Source: Trabulsiella odontotermitis
GTDB taxonomy: Bacteria > Pseudomonadota > Gammaproteobacteria > Enterobacterales > Enterobacteriaceae
Direction: 5' to 3'
Assembly: GCF_030053895.1 (NCBI RefSeq)
Contig: NZ_CP125781.1
Location: 62,001 to 126,000 of the forward strand
Length of the DNA stretch: 64,000 bases
The position numbers were made by a program, and so were the translations under genes. The notes beneath the pieces were generated by a model. That model did no database searches, was not told where the DNA came from, and worked only from the letters and a program-made list of their open reading frames with translations. This document shows, in pieces, positions 49,423 to 58,784 of this stretch; positions within the stretch are counted from its first letter, which is position 1, and every line of letters starts with the position of its first letter.

Positions 49423-51378
49423 TTACGCCTCATTCACCCACACCCGCATTTCGCCTTCGCCGCGGTTGGCCCAGCTAAACCAGGGAATAAACGTCAGCGT
49501 TTGTGCCTGGCGTACGGTGGGGGGGTGATCATATTGCCATAGCGGTTGCGCCTGCGGCTGAGATGCCGTTTGGCGGATCCCTTCAGCCTGAATCACGGTC
49601 TGATGCGCCAGCACGCCTTTACCTTCGACAGTGCTAAATTCGGCGTTTCGCGGGAGCCAGAGATTGTGCAGCGCCTCGCCGTTGTCCGCCTGCTCCAGGC
49701 AGTACACCAGCGGCCCTCGCTGTACCGCAATTTTCCCGGCGACATGGCGCAAAAGCGGATTGCCGTAAATTCGGCGTACCGGCATGGGAAGCGTCAGCAC
49801 GAGAGTGTCGCCTTGCTGCCAGCAACGGGTGACAGGGAGATATCCCTTACGTATCTCCTTCGGTAACTCAGCACCATTGAGCGTAACGTGCGGATCAGCG
49901 CACCAGTCCGGCAGACGAAGCGCCAGTGTGTGGGTTATCGGCTCCGGGGAGTCGATGGTGATGCGAATCTCTTCCTGCCATGGGTAGTGACCGCTGATGC
50001 GTACGCGCAGTGTTTTGCCGTTCACCGGGATCTCCATGCTGTTACCCACGTACAAATTGATATACAGCGCCTCTTCGCGTGGCGTGTAGATATAGTGACC
50101 CAGCGACGTCAGGATACGAGCGATATTGGGCGGGCAACAGGCGCAGCCAAACCAGCGCTGACGAACGGGTTTCACGTGATCGTAGATATGGTTAAATTTG
50201 AGCGACCGCGGGTGCACTTCCAGCGGATTGACGTAAAAAAAATGCTTTCCATCCAGCGCCATGCCGCCAAGCACCGTGTTGTATAATGCACGTTCCATCA
50301 CATCGGCATACTGGCTGTCCGCTTCCATTTCCAGCATTCGGCGGGCAAACATCATCAACCCGATAGAAGCGCAGCTTTCCGCATATACCGTGTCATTGGG
50401 CAGATCGTAATCGCTGGTAAAAGCTTCGCCACTACTTTGCGCACCAATACCGCCAGTAATATACAGTTGACGCTGCACCATGTTTTGCCAGAGCCGCAGA
50501 CAATGCTGGCGCTTTTGCTCGTCATTGTTGAGCCTTGCCAGATGCGCCACACCCGCCATCAGATAGGCAAAGCGCACTGCATGACCGGTGGCTGTCTGCT
50601 GTTGTGCCAGTGGCTGATGCGCCTGGCTGTACGCTTTATCCCTGACCATCCATGCCGGGCCATAGGTATGCCAGTAAGCGGTTTTTCCGCGTTTTTCATA
50701 TTCGATATCGTAGAAATGTGGTTGCGTTCCCCGCTGTTCGATGAAGTAGTCCGCCAGCGCCAGATAGCGGGGTTCCTGAGTCACTTCGAAGAGCCGGGTC
50801 AGCGCCAGCTCGATTTCCGGGTGACCGGGATAGCCATGCAACTGGTTTTCTCCGGGGCCAAACACCTGGTCGATATGATCGGCAAAACGGCACACCACCT
50901 CCAGCAGGTGCCGTTTCCCTGTGGCCTGAAAGAAAGCGACTCCGGCTTCAATCATGTGTCCGGCGCAGTACAACTCATGGCATTCGGCAAGATTGGTCCA
51001 GCGCTCAGCCGGGGCTTTAACAGTGAAGTAGGTATTGAGATAACCATCCTCGCACTGAGCGGCGGCCACCAGTGCAATCACCTCGTCGGCAGTTTCTTCG
51101 AGTACCGGATCGGGCTTCTGGCACAGTGACCAGGCGACGGCTTCCAGCCATTTCGCCACATCGCTGTCCTGAAACACCATGCCGTAGTACTCGCCCTCCT
51201 GTCGTCCTGCCGCGATACGAAAATTTTCAATGGCGTGGCTCGGTTCCGCGTCCGCAATGCGATCGTTCAGTGCATCCCACTGATAAGGGATCACCACATC
51301 GCGGACGAGTTGTTGATACTGACCCAGGAAAGGATCGTTGATTTTCAGGGTATGCAGAGAGACTTCCATCGCAGACAT
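49423..51378 (-). CDS. Beta-L-arabinofuranosidase, glycoside hydrolase family 127
   Basis: A 651-residue cytoplasmic enzyme with no signal peptide. It has an (alpha/alpha)6 barrel to about residue 430, then beta-sandwich domains. The GH127 zinc-thiolate site is complete: Glu334 and Cys336 in 'VYAESCASIG', and 'CACCPPN' with Cys414/Cys415, equivalent to the Glu/Cys zinc cluster and Cys nucleophile of Bifidobacterium HypBA1. It should release L-arabinofuranose from short beta-linked arabinosides, such as those of plant hydroxyproline-rich glycoproteins. ATG 51378 has AAGGAG 7 nt upstream. It starts 11 bp after the transporter stop codon's 3' side, in one operon. Confidence 0.88.
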   Translation of the reverse strand: MSAMEVSLHTLKINDPFLGQYQQLVRDVVIPYQWDALNDRIADAEPSHAIENFRIAAGRQEGEYYGMVFQDSDVAKWLEAVAWSLCQKPDPVLEETADEVIALVAAAQCEDGYLNTYFTVKAPAERWTNLAECHELYCAGHMIEAGVAFFQATGKRHLLEVVCRFADHIDQVFGPGENQLHGYPGHPEIELALTRLFEVTQEPRYLALADYFIEQRGTQPHFYDIEYEKRGKTAYWHTYGPAWMVRDKAYSQAHQPLAQQQTATGHAVRFAYLMAGVAHLARLNNDEQKRQHCLRLWQNMVQRQLYITGGIGAQSSGEAFTSDYDLPNDTVYAESCASIGLMMFARRMLEMEADSQYADVMERALYNTVLGGMALDGKHFFYVNPLEVHPRSLKFNHIYDHVKPVRQRWFGCACCPPNIARILTSLGHYIYTPREEALYINLYVGNSMEIPVNGKTLRVRISGHYPWQEEIRITIDSPEPITHTLALRLPDWCADPHVTLNGAELPKEIRKGYLPVTRCWQQGDTLVLTLPMPVRRIYGNPLLRHVAGKIAVQRGPLVYCLEQADNGEALHNLWLPRNAEFSTVEGKGVLAHQTVIQAEGIRQTASQPQAQPLWQYDHPPTVRQAQTLTFIPWFSWANRGEGEMRVWVNEA

Positions 51379-51388
51379 AATGCGCTCC

Positions 51389-52786
51389 TTAAGGCTGGGT
51401 ATGACGCTGACGCAGATCACCGGCAATGCGCGTCATCATTGGGTTATTGAGTTTGCAGGCGCGGATGGCAAAGGCCAGTAACAGGTGAAACAGCGCCGGA
51501 AGCAGCGTTTCCATGGCGGTCATCCCTTGCAGTGACGCCGCTGTTTGATGATTTGCGCCAGGCTGATAGGCGACGAAAATAAACACGAGGCTGATAATTA
51601 CGGCGCTGGAAGCCCAGGCGAGCTTGATGCAAAACAGGTTGAAGGCGAAATTCATTCCCGAGGAGCGAACGCCGGTTTTCCATTCGCCGTAATCGTCGGC
51701 AAATGCCATCAGCGAGAAGTGCAGCGGCAGCGTGAAGCCCAGAATAATGCCATTGCCGAGAATAACGGCCAGCCACAACGTCTGATGCGCCGGGCCCGCA
51801 GGCAGCCACCACATTCCCAGCGCCAGCGCGGCCAGCACGAGATTGGTAAGGTAATAGAGTCGGACGGTATCCACGCGGCGCGATAACAGATTCACCACCA
51901 CGGAACCGAGAATCGAGGCGAGCGTCACCATGGTGAAAAAGAGCGACGTGTAGGCGGTACTGCCGTTCAGTACGTAGGTGATGAAATACATGTAGCCGCC
52001 GCCGCGGATGTTAAACACATTGATGAGCAGGAATGACATCAACAGCATCAGCAGGAGCTGATCGTTTTTGCGCAGGCCAGCAAGGTGCTCGCGCAGGGTG
52101 AATTTCCCCATCAACGCCAGCGGTACGCGTTCGCGCACCCAGAAAAAGCAGCATAAGAACATCACCACGGCGATAGCGCAGAGGACGCCGACACCAGCCT
52201 GATAACCTCGCGCGGCGTTTCCCTGTCCGAGTTCAGCAACCAGCCAGGGCAGCCCGACCGAGACCAGGAATCCGGCGACGCCGCACAGCACAAAGCGCCA
52301 GGACTGGCAGGAAATTACCTCACGATGGCGCGTCGTCATGGTATTGATTAGCGCGCAGTAAGGAACGTTGATTGCGGTGTAACTCACTGAAAGCAGAAGA
52401 TACGTTACAAATGCCCAGGCGATTTTGACCGACATTCCGGCATCAGGCACGGTAAAGGTCAGTACACCAATCACGCCGATGGGCAGCGCAATCCATAATT
52501 GCCAGGGGCGAAAGCGACCCCAGCGGCTTTGCGTCCGGTCAGCAATCACCCCCATGATGGGATCGGAAATGGCGTCAAAGATGCGCAGCGCCATGAATAA
52601 CGTGCCTACCAGCGCGGGCGTCAGACCAAAGACATCGGTATAGAAAAACGTCAGGAAATTCATGATAAGACAGGTAATGACCGTACCGCCGGCATCGCCC
52701 AGGCCATAACCCACTTTTTCCCGGACAGACAGCGTTTCGTTAATATCGGCACGAAGATCGGTGGTCGTAATCGGAGCAGACGTCAT
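51389..52786 (-). CDS. GPH (MelB-type) sugar:cation symporter
   Basis: A 465-residue carrier with ~12 membrane segments of the glycoside-pentoside-hexuronide family. It has 'VGYGLGDAGGTVITCLIMNFLTFFYTDVFG' near residue 25 and 'FDAISDPIMGVIADRTQSRWGRFRPW' near 70, with the family's Asp/Arg pattern. 'ADDYGEWKTGVRSSG' near 370 is also typical. Cotranscribed with GH127, it should import an arabino-oligosaccharide or arabinoside. ATG 52786 has GAGGAA 7 nt upstream; the longer frame to 52909 is unlikely. Confidence 0.88.
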   Translation of the reverse strand: MTSAPITTTDLRADINETLSVREKVGYGLGDAGGTVITCLIMNFLTFFYTDVFGLTPALVGTLFMALRIFDAISDPIMGVIADRTQSRWGRFRPWQLWIALPIGVIGVLTFTVPDAGMSVKIAWAFVTYLLLSVSYTAINVPYCALINTMTTRHREVISCQSWRFVLCGVAGFLVSVGLPWLVAELGQGNAARGYQAGVGVLCAIAVVMFLCCFFWVRERVPLALMGKFTLREHLAGLRKNDQLLLMLLMSFLLINVFNIRGGGYMYFITYVLNGSTAYTSLFFTMVTLASILGSVVVNLLSRRVDTVRLYYLTNLVLAALALGMWWLPAGPAHQTLWLAVILGNGIILGFTLPLHFSLMAFADDYGEWKTGVRSSGMNFAFNLFCIKLAWASSAVIISLVFIFVAYQPGANHQTAASLQGMTAMETLLPALFHLLLAFAIRACKLNNPMMTRIAGDLRQRHTQP

Positions 52787-52933
52787 AAGGTGTTCCTCAT
52801 TATTTAAAGAGGTAAAACACGGAATCATTTTTATTTGAAACGTACCCGAATAATTCTGCCTGGAATGATGCAGCCAACAAGAGAAGGGAAAAGTATAAAA
52901 AGATGACAATTCCGACCTGTGAGATAAAGTGTG

Positions 52934-52947
52934 ATAACGATCGTTAT
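52934..52947. promoter_or_regulatory. 14-bp palindrome between the transporter and AraC genes
   Basis: ATAACGATCGTTAT (52934-52947) is perfectly self-complementary and lies in the divergent promoter region, 148 bp before the transporter and 75 bp before the regulator. It is a candidate operator. Confidence 0.45.
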
Positions 52948-53021
52948 GAACTATACATATACTTGATATTCAATAATAAAAACGCGGTTTTCACTGATAG
53001 ATGGAGGGATTATTCATATCT

Positions 53022-53843
53022 ATGCTCAGATTATCCATAACGCTTCCGATCAAAGTACAAAACGGCGGTCTCTTTATTTCCCGTGGCGTAGGGAGCCATC
53101 CCGCCAGGACGCTAAATTCCTGGGAACTGATTTTTGTTGAGAAAGGGACATTAACGTTGCGTGAAGGAAGTGAATTATTTGCGATTAATGCCGGTGAGAG
53201 TCTTCTGCTCTGGCCGCAGCGTCGACATGTTGGGGTAGGGGCTTTTCCCGCTAATCTTAAATTTTACTGGTTGCATTTTGAGTTATTACCGAATGTTCAC
53301 AACGGAATGGATACCCCGGCGCCATGGGAAATACCCCAGCATCTGGTAGTGAACGATCCACAATATGTGATTTCTTTGTTTCGCCAGTTTCTTCGTGAAC
53401 AGGAGAATATTCATCGTAGTGTCGCACTGGAATTGATTTTACTGCTTATATTGCAACAACTCTCTTGCTCAGCAACAGAAGATAAAAACAGAGACAGTCG
53501 CGGGATAGCGCTGGCTTACAAAGCACAACAAATGGTTCGTACGCAATTTCATTTACCGCTGGCGACGTCAGCAATAGCCGCGGAATTACATTGTAATGCG
53601 GATTATCTTGGACGTGTATATCGCCGAATCTTTCATCTGACATTAACCGAAGCGATTCAACGTCAGCGTGTAATGGCGGCAGAAAAAATGCTCATCAGTG
53701 ATTCATTATCACTGACGGAAGTGGCTGAACGTTGCGGTTTTAATGCGGTGGGTTACTTTCGCCAAATATTCCGTAAACACACCGGAATGACGCCTGCGGC
53801 CTGGAAACGACGTTATTGTAAAGAGCACATTAATTCCACCTAA
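53022..53843 (+). CDS. AraC-family transcriptional regulator of the GH127-transporter pair
   Basis: A ~273-residue protein with an N-terminal cupin-like sugar-binding domain ('WELIFVEKGTLTLREGSELFAINAGESLLLWP', residues ~31-63) and a C-terminal double helix-turn-helix ('ATSAIAAELHCNADYLGRVYRRIFHLTLTEAIQRQR' and 'SLTEVAERCGFNAVGYFRQIFRKHTGMTPAAWKRR'). The divergent position predicts that it activates the arabinoside operon when its sugar is present. ATG 53022 is preferred (GGAGGG is 13 nt upstream); ATG 53001 is in frame but lies before that sequence. Confidence 0.85.
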   Translation: MLRLSITLPIKVQNGGLFISRGVGSHPARTLNSWELIFVEKGTLTLREGSELFAINAGESLLLWPQRRHVGVGAFPANLKFYWLHFELLPNVHNGMDTPAPWEIPQHLVVNDPQYVISLFRQFLREQENIHRSVALELILLLILQQLSCSATEDKNRDSRGIALAYKAQQMVRTQFHLPLATSAIAAELHCNADYLGRVYRRIFHLTLTEAIQRQRVMAAEKMLISDSLSLTEVAERCGFNAVGYFRQIFRKHTGMTPAAWKRRYCKEHINST

Positions 53844-54172
53844 AAAACAGAACAAAATCAACTCGATAGCAGGATAAACAACTGTAATTTGTGGTTAATA
53901 TGGAGTATTGTCTTGATGAGTTGGCCTGATTAAGACTAATGGGGTAAGTGATTACTTTTTATTATTTTTATAGTATTTATGACCTGATATTTAGGTTATG
54001 TCGGCTTTATTTTCCTTAATTATGACAGTGAAGCGACAACCGTAGTCGTACCGCACGGAGGTTGTATCTGTTTTTCTTCAATTTATAATACTTCTTAAAA
54101 ATTGTATGGATTGAGAAGGTCAGGCTTTTCAACATATTCTCAGTCAGTTCAATTTAAAAGAGTACTTTTACA
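53844..54172. other. 329-bp AT-rich intergenic region
   Basis: AT-rich and without a plausible ORF. It contains one promoter-like pair near 54062-54089; nothing else is recognisable. Confidence 0.6.
54062..54089 (+). promoter_or_regulatory. Candidate promoter of the winged-helix gene
   Basis: TTGTAT (54062-54067), 16 bp, then a perfect TATAAT (54084-54089), 83 bp before the start codon at 54173. The -35 is poor. Confidence 0.5.
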
Positions 54173-54562
54173 ATGGACTATCAGCTGCACGGATTCATGA
54201 TCGGTAAGGCGATTCTCGTCGATATCGGCAACAAGAGGGCTTGTCGTATTCCCGTCAGCAACTCGGATAAAACGGTCGTCTTCGCTGCCGTTTTTTTCAA
54301 TAAAACGATGCTACGACTTTTTTTGTATTTGCTGATCCATGCCCGACACGGTAACGTTTCCCGAGAGGAGCTCTTTGAGCATGTCTGGGAAGAGAATAAC
54401 CTGAGCCCGTCAACACAACGATTATGGCAGGTAATTAACAATTTGAATAAAAAATTATCCACGTTGGGATTGCCTGAAGACTTTATTCTAAGCGCTAAAG
54501 GATGTGGTTATTTCATAAATTACGATGACATCACCCCACTTTATTATGAAGTGAAAGAATAA
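54173..54562 (+). CDS. Small orphan winged-helix (OmpR/CadC-type) DNA-binding protein
   Basis: A 129-residue protein. Residues ~45-115 form a Trans_reg_C-type winged helix: 'RLFLYLLIHARHGNVSREELFEHVWEENNLSPSTQRLWQVINNLNKKL' followed by the wing 'ILSAKGCGYFIN'. It has no receiver domain and no membrane anchor, unlike OmpR or CadC. The N-terminal ~40 residues (LHGFMIGKAILVDIGNKR) resemble the pre-domain strands of CadC/ToxR-like regulators. Target genes are unknown. AT-rich, with its own promoter and terminator, it looks like a single-gene insertion. Confidence 0.72.
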   Translation: MDYQLHGFMIGKAILVDIGNKRACRIPVSNSDKTVVFAAVFFNKTMLRLFLYLLIHARHGNVSREELFEHVWEENNLSPSTQRLWQVINNLNKKLSTLGLPEDFILSAKGCGYFINYDDITPLYYEVKE

Positions 54563-54629
54563 CCACCCCCCCCTATTTGTGTGTTAATGGTTGAGATCCG
54601 AGGGTGTGATGTCGCCTCTGGATTTGTTT

Positions 54630-54662
54630 CCCCTGAACATGTCTGTGCTCAGGGGATTTTTT
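54630..54662 (+). terminator. Rho-independent terminator after the winged-helix gene
   Basis: CCCCTGA (54630-54636) pairs with TCAGGGG (54649-54655), followed by ATTTTTT. It lies 67 bp past the stop at 54562. Confidence 0.75.
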
Positions 54663-54808
54663 CTGCGCGTCAATAACGCAAACACCAGGTCAACCATCCA
54701 GGTTCCGCTGGGCAAATGACAAATCCTGATGATTTCCCCGACGGGATCAAAGCGCGGGACGTCGCATCTCTGGCACTCTGAGGTTTTCAAACACGGATGA
54801 GCCTTAAG

Positions 54809-55267
54809 ATGAATCCATTTATCGTCGCCGACGCCATGAAATGCATTGGTTGCCGCACCTGTGAAGTGGCCTGCGTTGTCGCTCATCAGGAGTGCTGGCC
54901 TGTCGATGCTGATGGCTTTATTCCGCGCATTCAGGTCGTGAAAGGCGATACCATCACCTCTGCCGTTGCCTGCCATCATTGTGAAGATGCCCCGTGCGCT
55001 AATGTCTGCCCGACGCAGGCGATCCGTCGCGAAAGCGGGCGCATCGCGGTGGATCAACAGTATTGCATTGGCTGCAAAAGTTGCATGCTGGCCTGCCCGT
55101 TTGGCGCGATGCAAGTGGTTGTGCAACAAGGGCGGGCGCAGGCCATCAAATGCGATCTTTGCCAGCACCGCGATAACGGCCCGGCCTGCGTAGAAGCCTG
55201 TCCGACGCAGGCGCTGATGTGTGTTGATGTGGAAAAACGGCGCCAGCAGACGTTTTATATTGCCTGA
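54809..55267 (+). CDS. ysaA: Four-cluster ferredoxin-like iron-sulfur protein YsaA
   Basis: A ~152-residue protein with 16 Cys in four CxxCxxC(x)nC groups ('CIGCRTCEVAC', 'CHHCEDAPCANVCP', 'CIGCKSCMLACP', 'CDLC..CVEACP'), enough for four [4Fe-4S] clusters, as in HycB/FdnH-type electron-transfer subunits. It has no membrane anchor and no catalytic partner beside it, so its electron donor is unknown. It occupies the same place next to avtA as in E. coli. ATG 54809 (MNPFIVAD) is the family start; 54797 is an alternative. Confidence 0.88.
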   Translation: MNPFIVADAMKCIGCRTCEVACVVAHQECWPVDADGFIPRIQVVKGDTITSAVACHHCEDAPCANVCPTQAIRRESGRIAVDQQYCIGCKSCMLACPFGAMQVVVQQGRAQAIKCDLCQHRDNGPACVEACPTQALMCVDVEKRRQQTFYIA

Positions 55268-55273
55268 CGCTGA

Positions 55274-56527
55274 TCAGGCATGATCCCGCCACGCGTTTTC
55301 GATCTCTTCCGCGAGAATTTTCACGCCCATCTCAATTTTTTCCGGATCCGGCACGTAGTTCATGCGCATGCACTGATGGGTATGCGGCCAGGGTTTATCC
55401 AGACCGGGGAAGAAATAGTGCCCGGGCACCATCAGTACGCCGCGTTTTTTCAGGCGCTGATAGAGTAGCTCGGTGGTGATGGGCAGATCTTTGAACCACA
55501 GCCACAGGAAAATAGCGCCTTCCGGCTTATGGATAAGGCAGCGATCTTCCGGCAAATAGCGACGAATGATAGCGATAGTTTCCTGAACGCGCTGGAAGTA
55601 GAACGGTTTTACCACCGTTTCTGACAGGCGCAGCAGATCATTGCGCTTGATCATCTCGCTCATGATGGCCGGCCCAATGCCACCGGGCGCCAGGCTGACA
55701 ATACCGTTCATGTTGCTGATGGCAGAAATGATTTTTTCGTTGGCGATGATAATGCCGCAGCGGCTGCCCGGCAGACCCAGCTTCGACAGGCTCATGCACA
55801 GAACGATGTTGGGGTTCCACAGTGGGCGCGCTTCGCTGAAAATAATCCCCGGGAAAGGCACGCCATACGCGTTGTCGATCACCAGCGGAATGCCATGCTG
55901 ATTTGCCAGCATATCAAGCTTCATCAGCTCTTCGTCAGTGATGACGTTTCCGGTCGGGTTGGTCGGGCGGGAGACGCAAATCATCCCCGTCTCTTCGGTA
56001 ATGCTCAGATGTTCAAAATCAACGTGATATTTGAACTGGCCGTCGGACAACAGTTCAATGTTGGGGCGCGCAGAGACAAACAGATCTTCTTCCAGACCGG
56101 AATCGGCATAGCCGATGTATTCCGGCGTCAGCGGGAAGAGCACTTTGCGCGTGGTGCCATCAGCACGGCGACCGGCGAATAAATTGAACAAGTAGAAAAA
56201 CGCGCTCTGGCTGCCATTGGTCAGTGCAATATTCTGCGGATCAATATCCCAACCTAATTCCTGACGTAACATTTTCGCGAGGACATCCAACAGTTCCGTT
56301 TTCCCCTGCGGACCGTCGTAATTACACAGCGCATCAGTGACTTTGCCTGTTTTGAGCATGTCAGCCAGCAGGTTGTGGAAGTAATCGGTCATTTCCGGGA
56401 TCTGCGCCGGGTTACCGCCACCGAGCATGATGGCACCAGGGGTGCGCAGGCCGTCGTTGAGGTCCTCCATCAGGCGTGTAATGCCGGAATGGCGGGTGAA
56501 TTTGTCGCCGAAAAGTGAAAATGTCAT
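55274..56527 (-). CDS. avtA: Valine-pyruvate aminotransferase AvtA
   Basis: A 417-residue fold-type I PLP transaminase that interconverts valine/2-ketoisovalerate and alanine/pyruvate. The PLP lysine is in 'CMSLSKLGLPGSRCGI' near residue 250; 'SRPTNPTGNVITDEEL' near 185 and the C-terminal 'CMRMNYVPDPEKIEMG' are conserved. It converges with ysaA (6 bp between ends). Confidence 0.96.
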   Translation of the reverse strand: MTFSLFGDKFTRHSGITRLMEDLNDGLRTPGAIMLGGGNPAQIPEMTDYFHNLLADMLKTGKVTDALCNYDGPQGKTELLDVLAKMLRQELGWDIDPQNIALTNGSQSAFFYLFNLFAGRRADGTTRKVLFPLTPEYIGYADSGLEEDLFVSARPNIELLSDGQFKYHVDFEHLSITEETGMICVSRPTNPTGNVITDEELMKLDMLANQHGIPLVIDNAYGVPFPGIIFSEARPLWNPNIVLCMSLSKLGLPGSRCGIIIANEKIISAISNMNGIVSLAPGGIGPAIMSEMIKRNDLLRLSETVVKPFYFQRVQETIAIIRRYLPEDRCLIHKPEGAIFLWLWFKDLPITTELLYQRLKKRGVLMVPGHYFFPGLDKPWPHTHQCMRMNYVPDPEKIEMGVKILAEEIENAWRDHA

Positions 56528-56664
56528 AACGGGTGATCTGTTGGTCTTTCGCTAAAGTGGCTCACCATAACGCTTGCCGGAGCAGGGTGCAAATCGCGAC
56601 CGCAGACCACAGACGGAGAATCATTCTGCTTTAAATTTGAGGTTTAGTGGTTTGTTCTGGCGGT

Positions 56665-56688
56665 AGCGCGCGGTAAATTCCGCGCGCT
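56665..56688 (-). terminator. GC-rich hairpin after malS
   Basis: AGCGCGCGG (56665-56673) pairs with CCGCGCGCT (56680-56688), 9 bp past the malS stop on the minus strand. There is no T tract, so termination is uncertain. Confidence 0.5.
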
Positions 56689-56696
56689 GTGTTCCA

Positions 56697-58733
56697 TTAT
56701 TCCGCTTTCCCGGCCCACACCACCATGACGCTGTCCTCGCCCTGCCGGCGTATAAAACCGTAGCCTTGCGGCAGCGTCAGCGTGGTTTGTTTACCGGCAC
56801 CGATGGCGGGGTGGCGCGCGCGAAACTGCCCGAGAATTTGCCAGTGCTTAACCAGCGCGGCGGATTGACCGCTGACGTCCTGCCAGTTCATGTCCGAACG
56901 GGTGCCCTGCAGCGGGTCGGAGCCCGATGGTCCGAACGGACGGCCTGACTCGTCACCATAGAAAATTTGCACTGCACCTGGTGCCAGCAACAGCAGTTCT
57001 GCGGCCCGGCTGCCGCCTTCACGGAACAGCCGCGTGTCGTGAGAGGAGAGATAGCTCAGCACATTGAAATCCTGCAACTTGTCCGCCATCTGCTGCCAGT
57101 TTTGATCCATATTCGCCAGACAGTCAGCGGCGCTGGCGGCCTGATCCTGATAATCAAAATTGATCATTGCATCGAAGCCGTGCCGGTAATACTCGCTTTG
57201 CATGACGCCATGGCCCCAGGATTCACCGGTCATCCAGAACGGGGCGGCATCCAGCGCTTTTTGCGGGTTGGCCTGTTTCCAGGCGGCGAGGGCTTCTGTC
57301 GCTTCGGTTTTGAGCTGCTGCCAGCCAGCCATTTCAACGTGTTTGGCGGTATCAACACGGAAGCCATCAATGCCGTAATCCCGCACCCATTGACTGAGCC
57401 AGTGGGTGAGATAATCGCGTGGTGTGTAACCGGCAACGGCGCTGGCACCGGTATCCGGTTTGTGCTGATAAAAGATCGGCAGGCCGGAAGGCTCGGTCGA
57501 TTCGGTTTTGAGATCCGGCAAAAAAGCCAGTGACATGGTCAGATCGTCAAAACCGGGGTTGTCGTAATCGCCAATGTCGGAGCGGATCCACGCTTTACCC
57601 CACCACTTCTCCCAGGCGGTTTTGTCGCTGAAGTTAATGTAGTCGTTAAAGCTGTGCCAGCTCTGTCCGGGACCGGGGCGCCAGTCCGTCCAGCGTTCGC
57701 CAGGTGTTTTCTTCAGCTCATCGCCTTTCAGATAGAGCGCGCCAAACTGGTACTCCTGCATATCGGCGAGTGTGGCGTAGCCGGTGTGGTTCATAACCAC
57801 ATCAAACAACACGCGAATGCCGCGCTGGTGGGCTTCATCCACCAGGCGACGTAAATCGTCCTCTTTGCCCATATTGGCATCGAGACGGGTCCAGTCCTGC
57901 GGGTAGTAACCGTGATAGGCATAATGGGGAAAATCCCCTTTGGTACCGCCGCCGACCCAGCCGTGGATTTGCTCCAGCGGTGAGCTTATCCACAGCGCAT
58001 TGACGCCCAGCGCCTGCAGGTAATCCAGTTTGCTGGCGAGCCCTTTCAAATCACCGCCGTGGAAGGTGCCGATCTCCTGTTGACCGTCTTTATGGCGGCC
58101 ATAACTGGCATCGTTCGCGGGATCGCCATTGACGTAGCGATCCGTCAGCACGAAATAGACCGTCGCGTTGTGCCAGTTGAAGGGCGCGGGCGCGTCGGTT
58201 TCTGCGTGTTCCAGCAACAATAAGCCGTTGCTGTCTGCGGCGGGCAGGAGAGTGATTTTCCCCTGCTGCACGGTGGCGGTCTGTTTGCTGTAGAAATCGC
58301 GGACCACTGCGCCTTCCGCAAAGGTGTGGCTGACATCAACGGTTAACGGCTTTCCATCCCATTTCGGACACTGGCGAACCGCTGTCTTCACTGCGTCATC
58401 AGCTGGCGCTTCTACGGAAAGCCGCAGCGTTGGCGTGCCAGAACGGGTGTCAATTTCCAGTGAATACAGGCCGTTACGGAATAACCGCCATTGCGGGGCA
58501 TCGCCGTGACAGGGCTCCAGTGACAGCATCTCATTGAGTTTTATAGAAGAAGCAGGCTGCCAGCACTGATGGTCAAGATTTAACGTTAAAGGATGTGTAC
58601 CCTTCGCCATCGCTTTCTGGCTGATGAATTTTCCGTCACTTTTCTCTGTGAAGGCAGGAAAGCCGGCAGCGGTCCAGGTTGTCGCGTTGACGATACCTGG
58701 CATCAGGAGTGCTACAAGGGCAGCAAGTTTCAT
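56697..58733 (-). CDS. malS: Periplasmic alpha-amylase MalS
   Basis: A 678-residue GH13 enzyme releasing maltohexaose from long maltodextrins in the periplasm. The signal peptide is MKLAALVALLMPGIVNA. An N-terminal region of ~190 residues with paired Cys precedes the barrel. Active-site regions: 'VLFDVVMNHTGY', 'GIDGFRVDTAKHVEM' (nucleophile Asp), 'FWMTGESWGHG' (acid/base Glu) and 'LSSHDTRLF' (third Asp). ATG 58733 gives the proper signal peptide. Likely MalT-controlled through the box at 58785-58812. Confidence 0.97.
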   Translation of the reverse strand: MKLAALVALLMPGIVNATTWTAAGFPAFTEKSDGKFISQKAMAKGTHPLTLNLDHQCWQPASSIKLNEMLSLEPCHGDAPQWRLFRNGLYSLEIDTRSGTPTLRLSVEAPADDAVKTAVRQCPKWDGKPLTVDVSHTFAEGAVVRDFYSKQTATVQQGKITLLPAADSNGLLLLEHAETDAPAPFNWHNATVYFVLTDRYVNGDPANDASYGRHKDGQQEIGTFHGGDLKGLASKLDYLQALGVNALWISSPLEQIHGWVGGGTKGDFPHYAYHGYYPQDWTRLDANMGKEDDLRRLVDEAHQRGIRVLFDVVMNHTGYATLADMQEYQFGALYLKGDELKKTPGERWTDWRPGPGQSWHSFNDYINFSDKTAWEKWWGKAWIRSDIGDYDNPGFDDLTMSLAFLPDLKTESTEPSGLPIFYQHKPDTGASAVAGYTPRDYLTHWLSQWVRDYGIDGFRVDTAKHVEMAGWQQLKTEATEALAAWKQANPQKALDAAPFWMTGESWGHGVMQSEYYRHGFDAMINFDYQDQAASAADCLANMDQNWQQMADKLQDFNVLSYLSSHDTRLFREGGSRAAELLLLAPGAVQIFYGDESGRPFGPSGSDPLQGTRSDMNWQDVSGQSAALVKHWQILGQFRARHPAIGAGKQTTLTLPQGYGFIRRQGEDSVMVVWAGKAE

Positions 58734-58784
58734 TCGGGTATCCTGTGCAAGTTTTTGCCCAGTGTGCCAGTCCCGTTGCGGCCT

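Noticed and set aside
56659..56668. GGCGGTAGCG, an ops/JUMPstart-like RfaH element
   Set aside because: It lies between malS and avtA on the strand opposite to both and forms part of a GC-rich hairpin; no RfaH-type operon follows.
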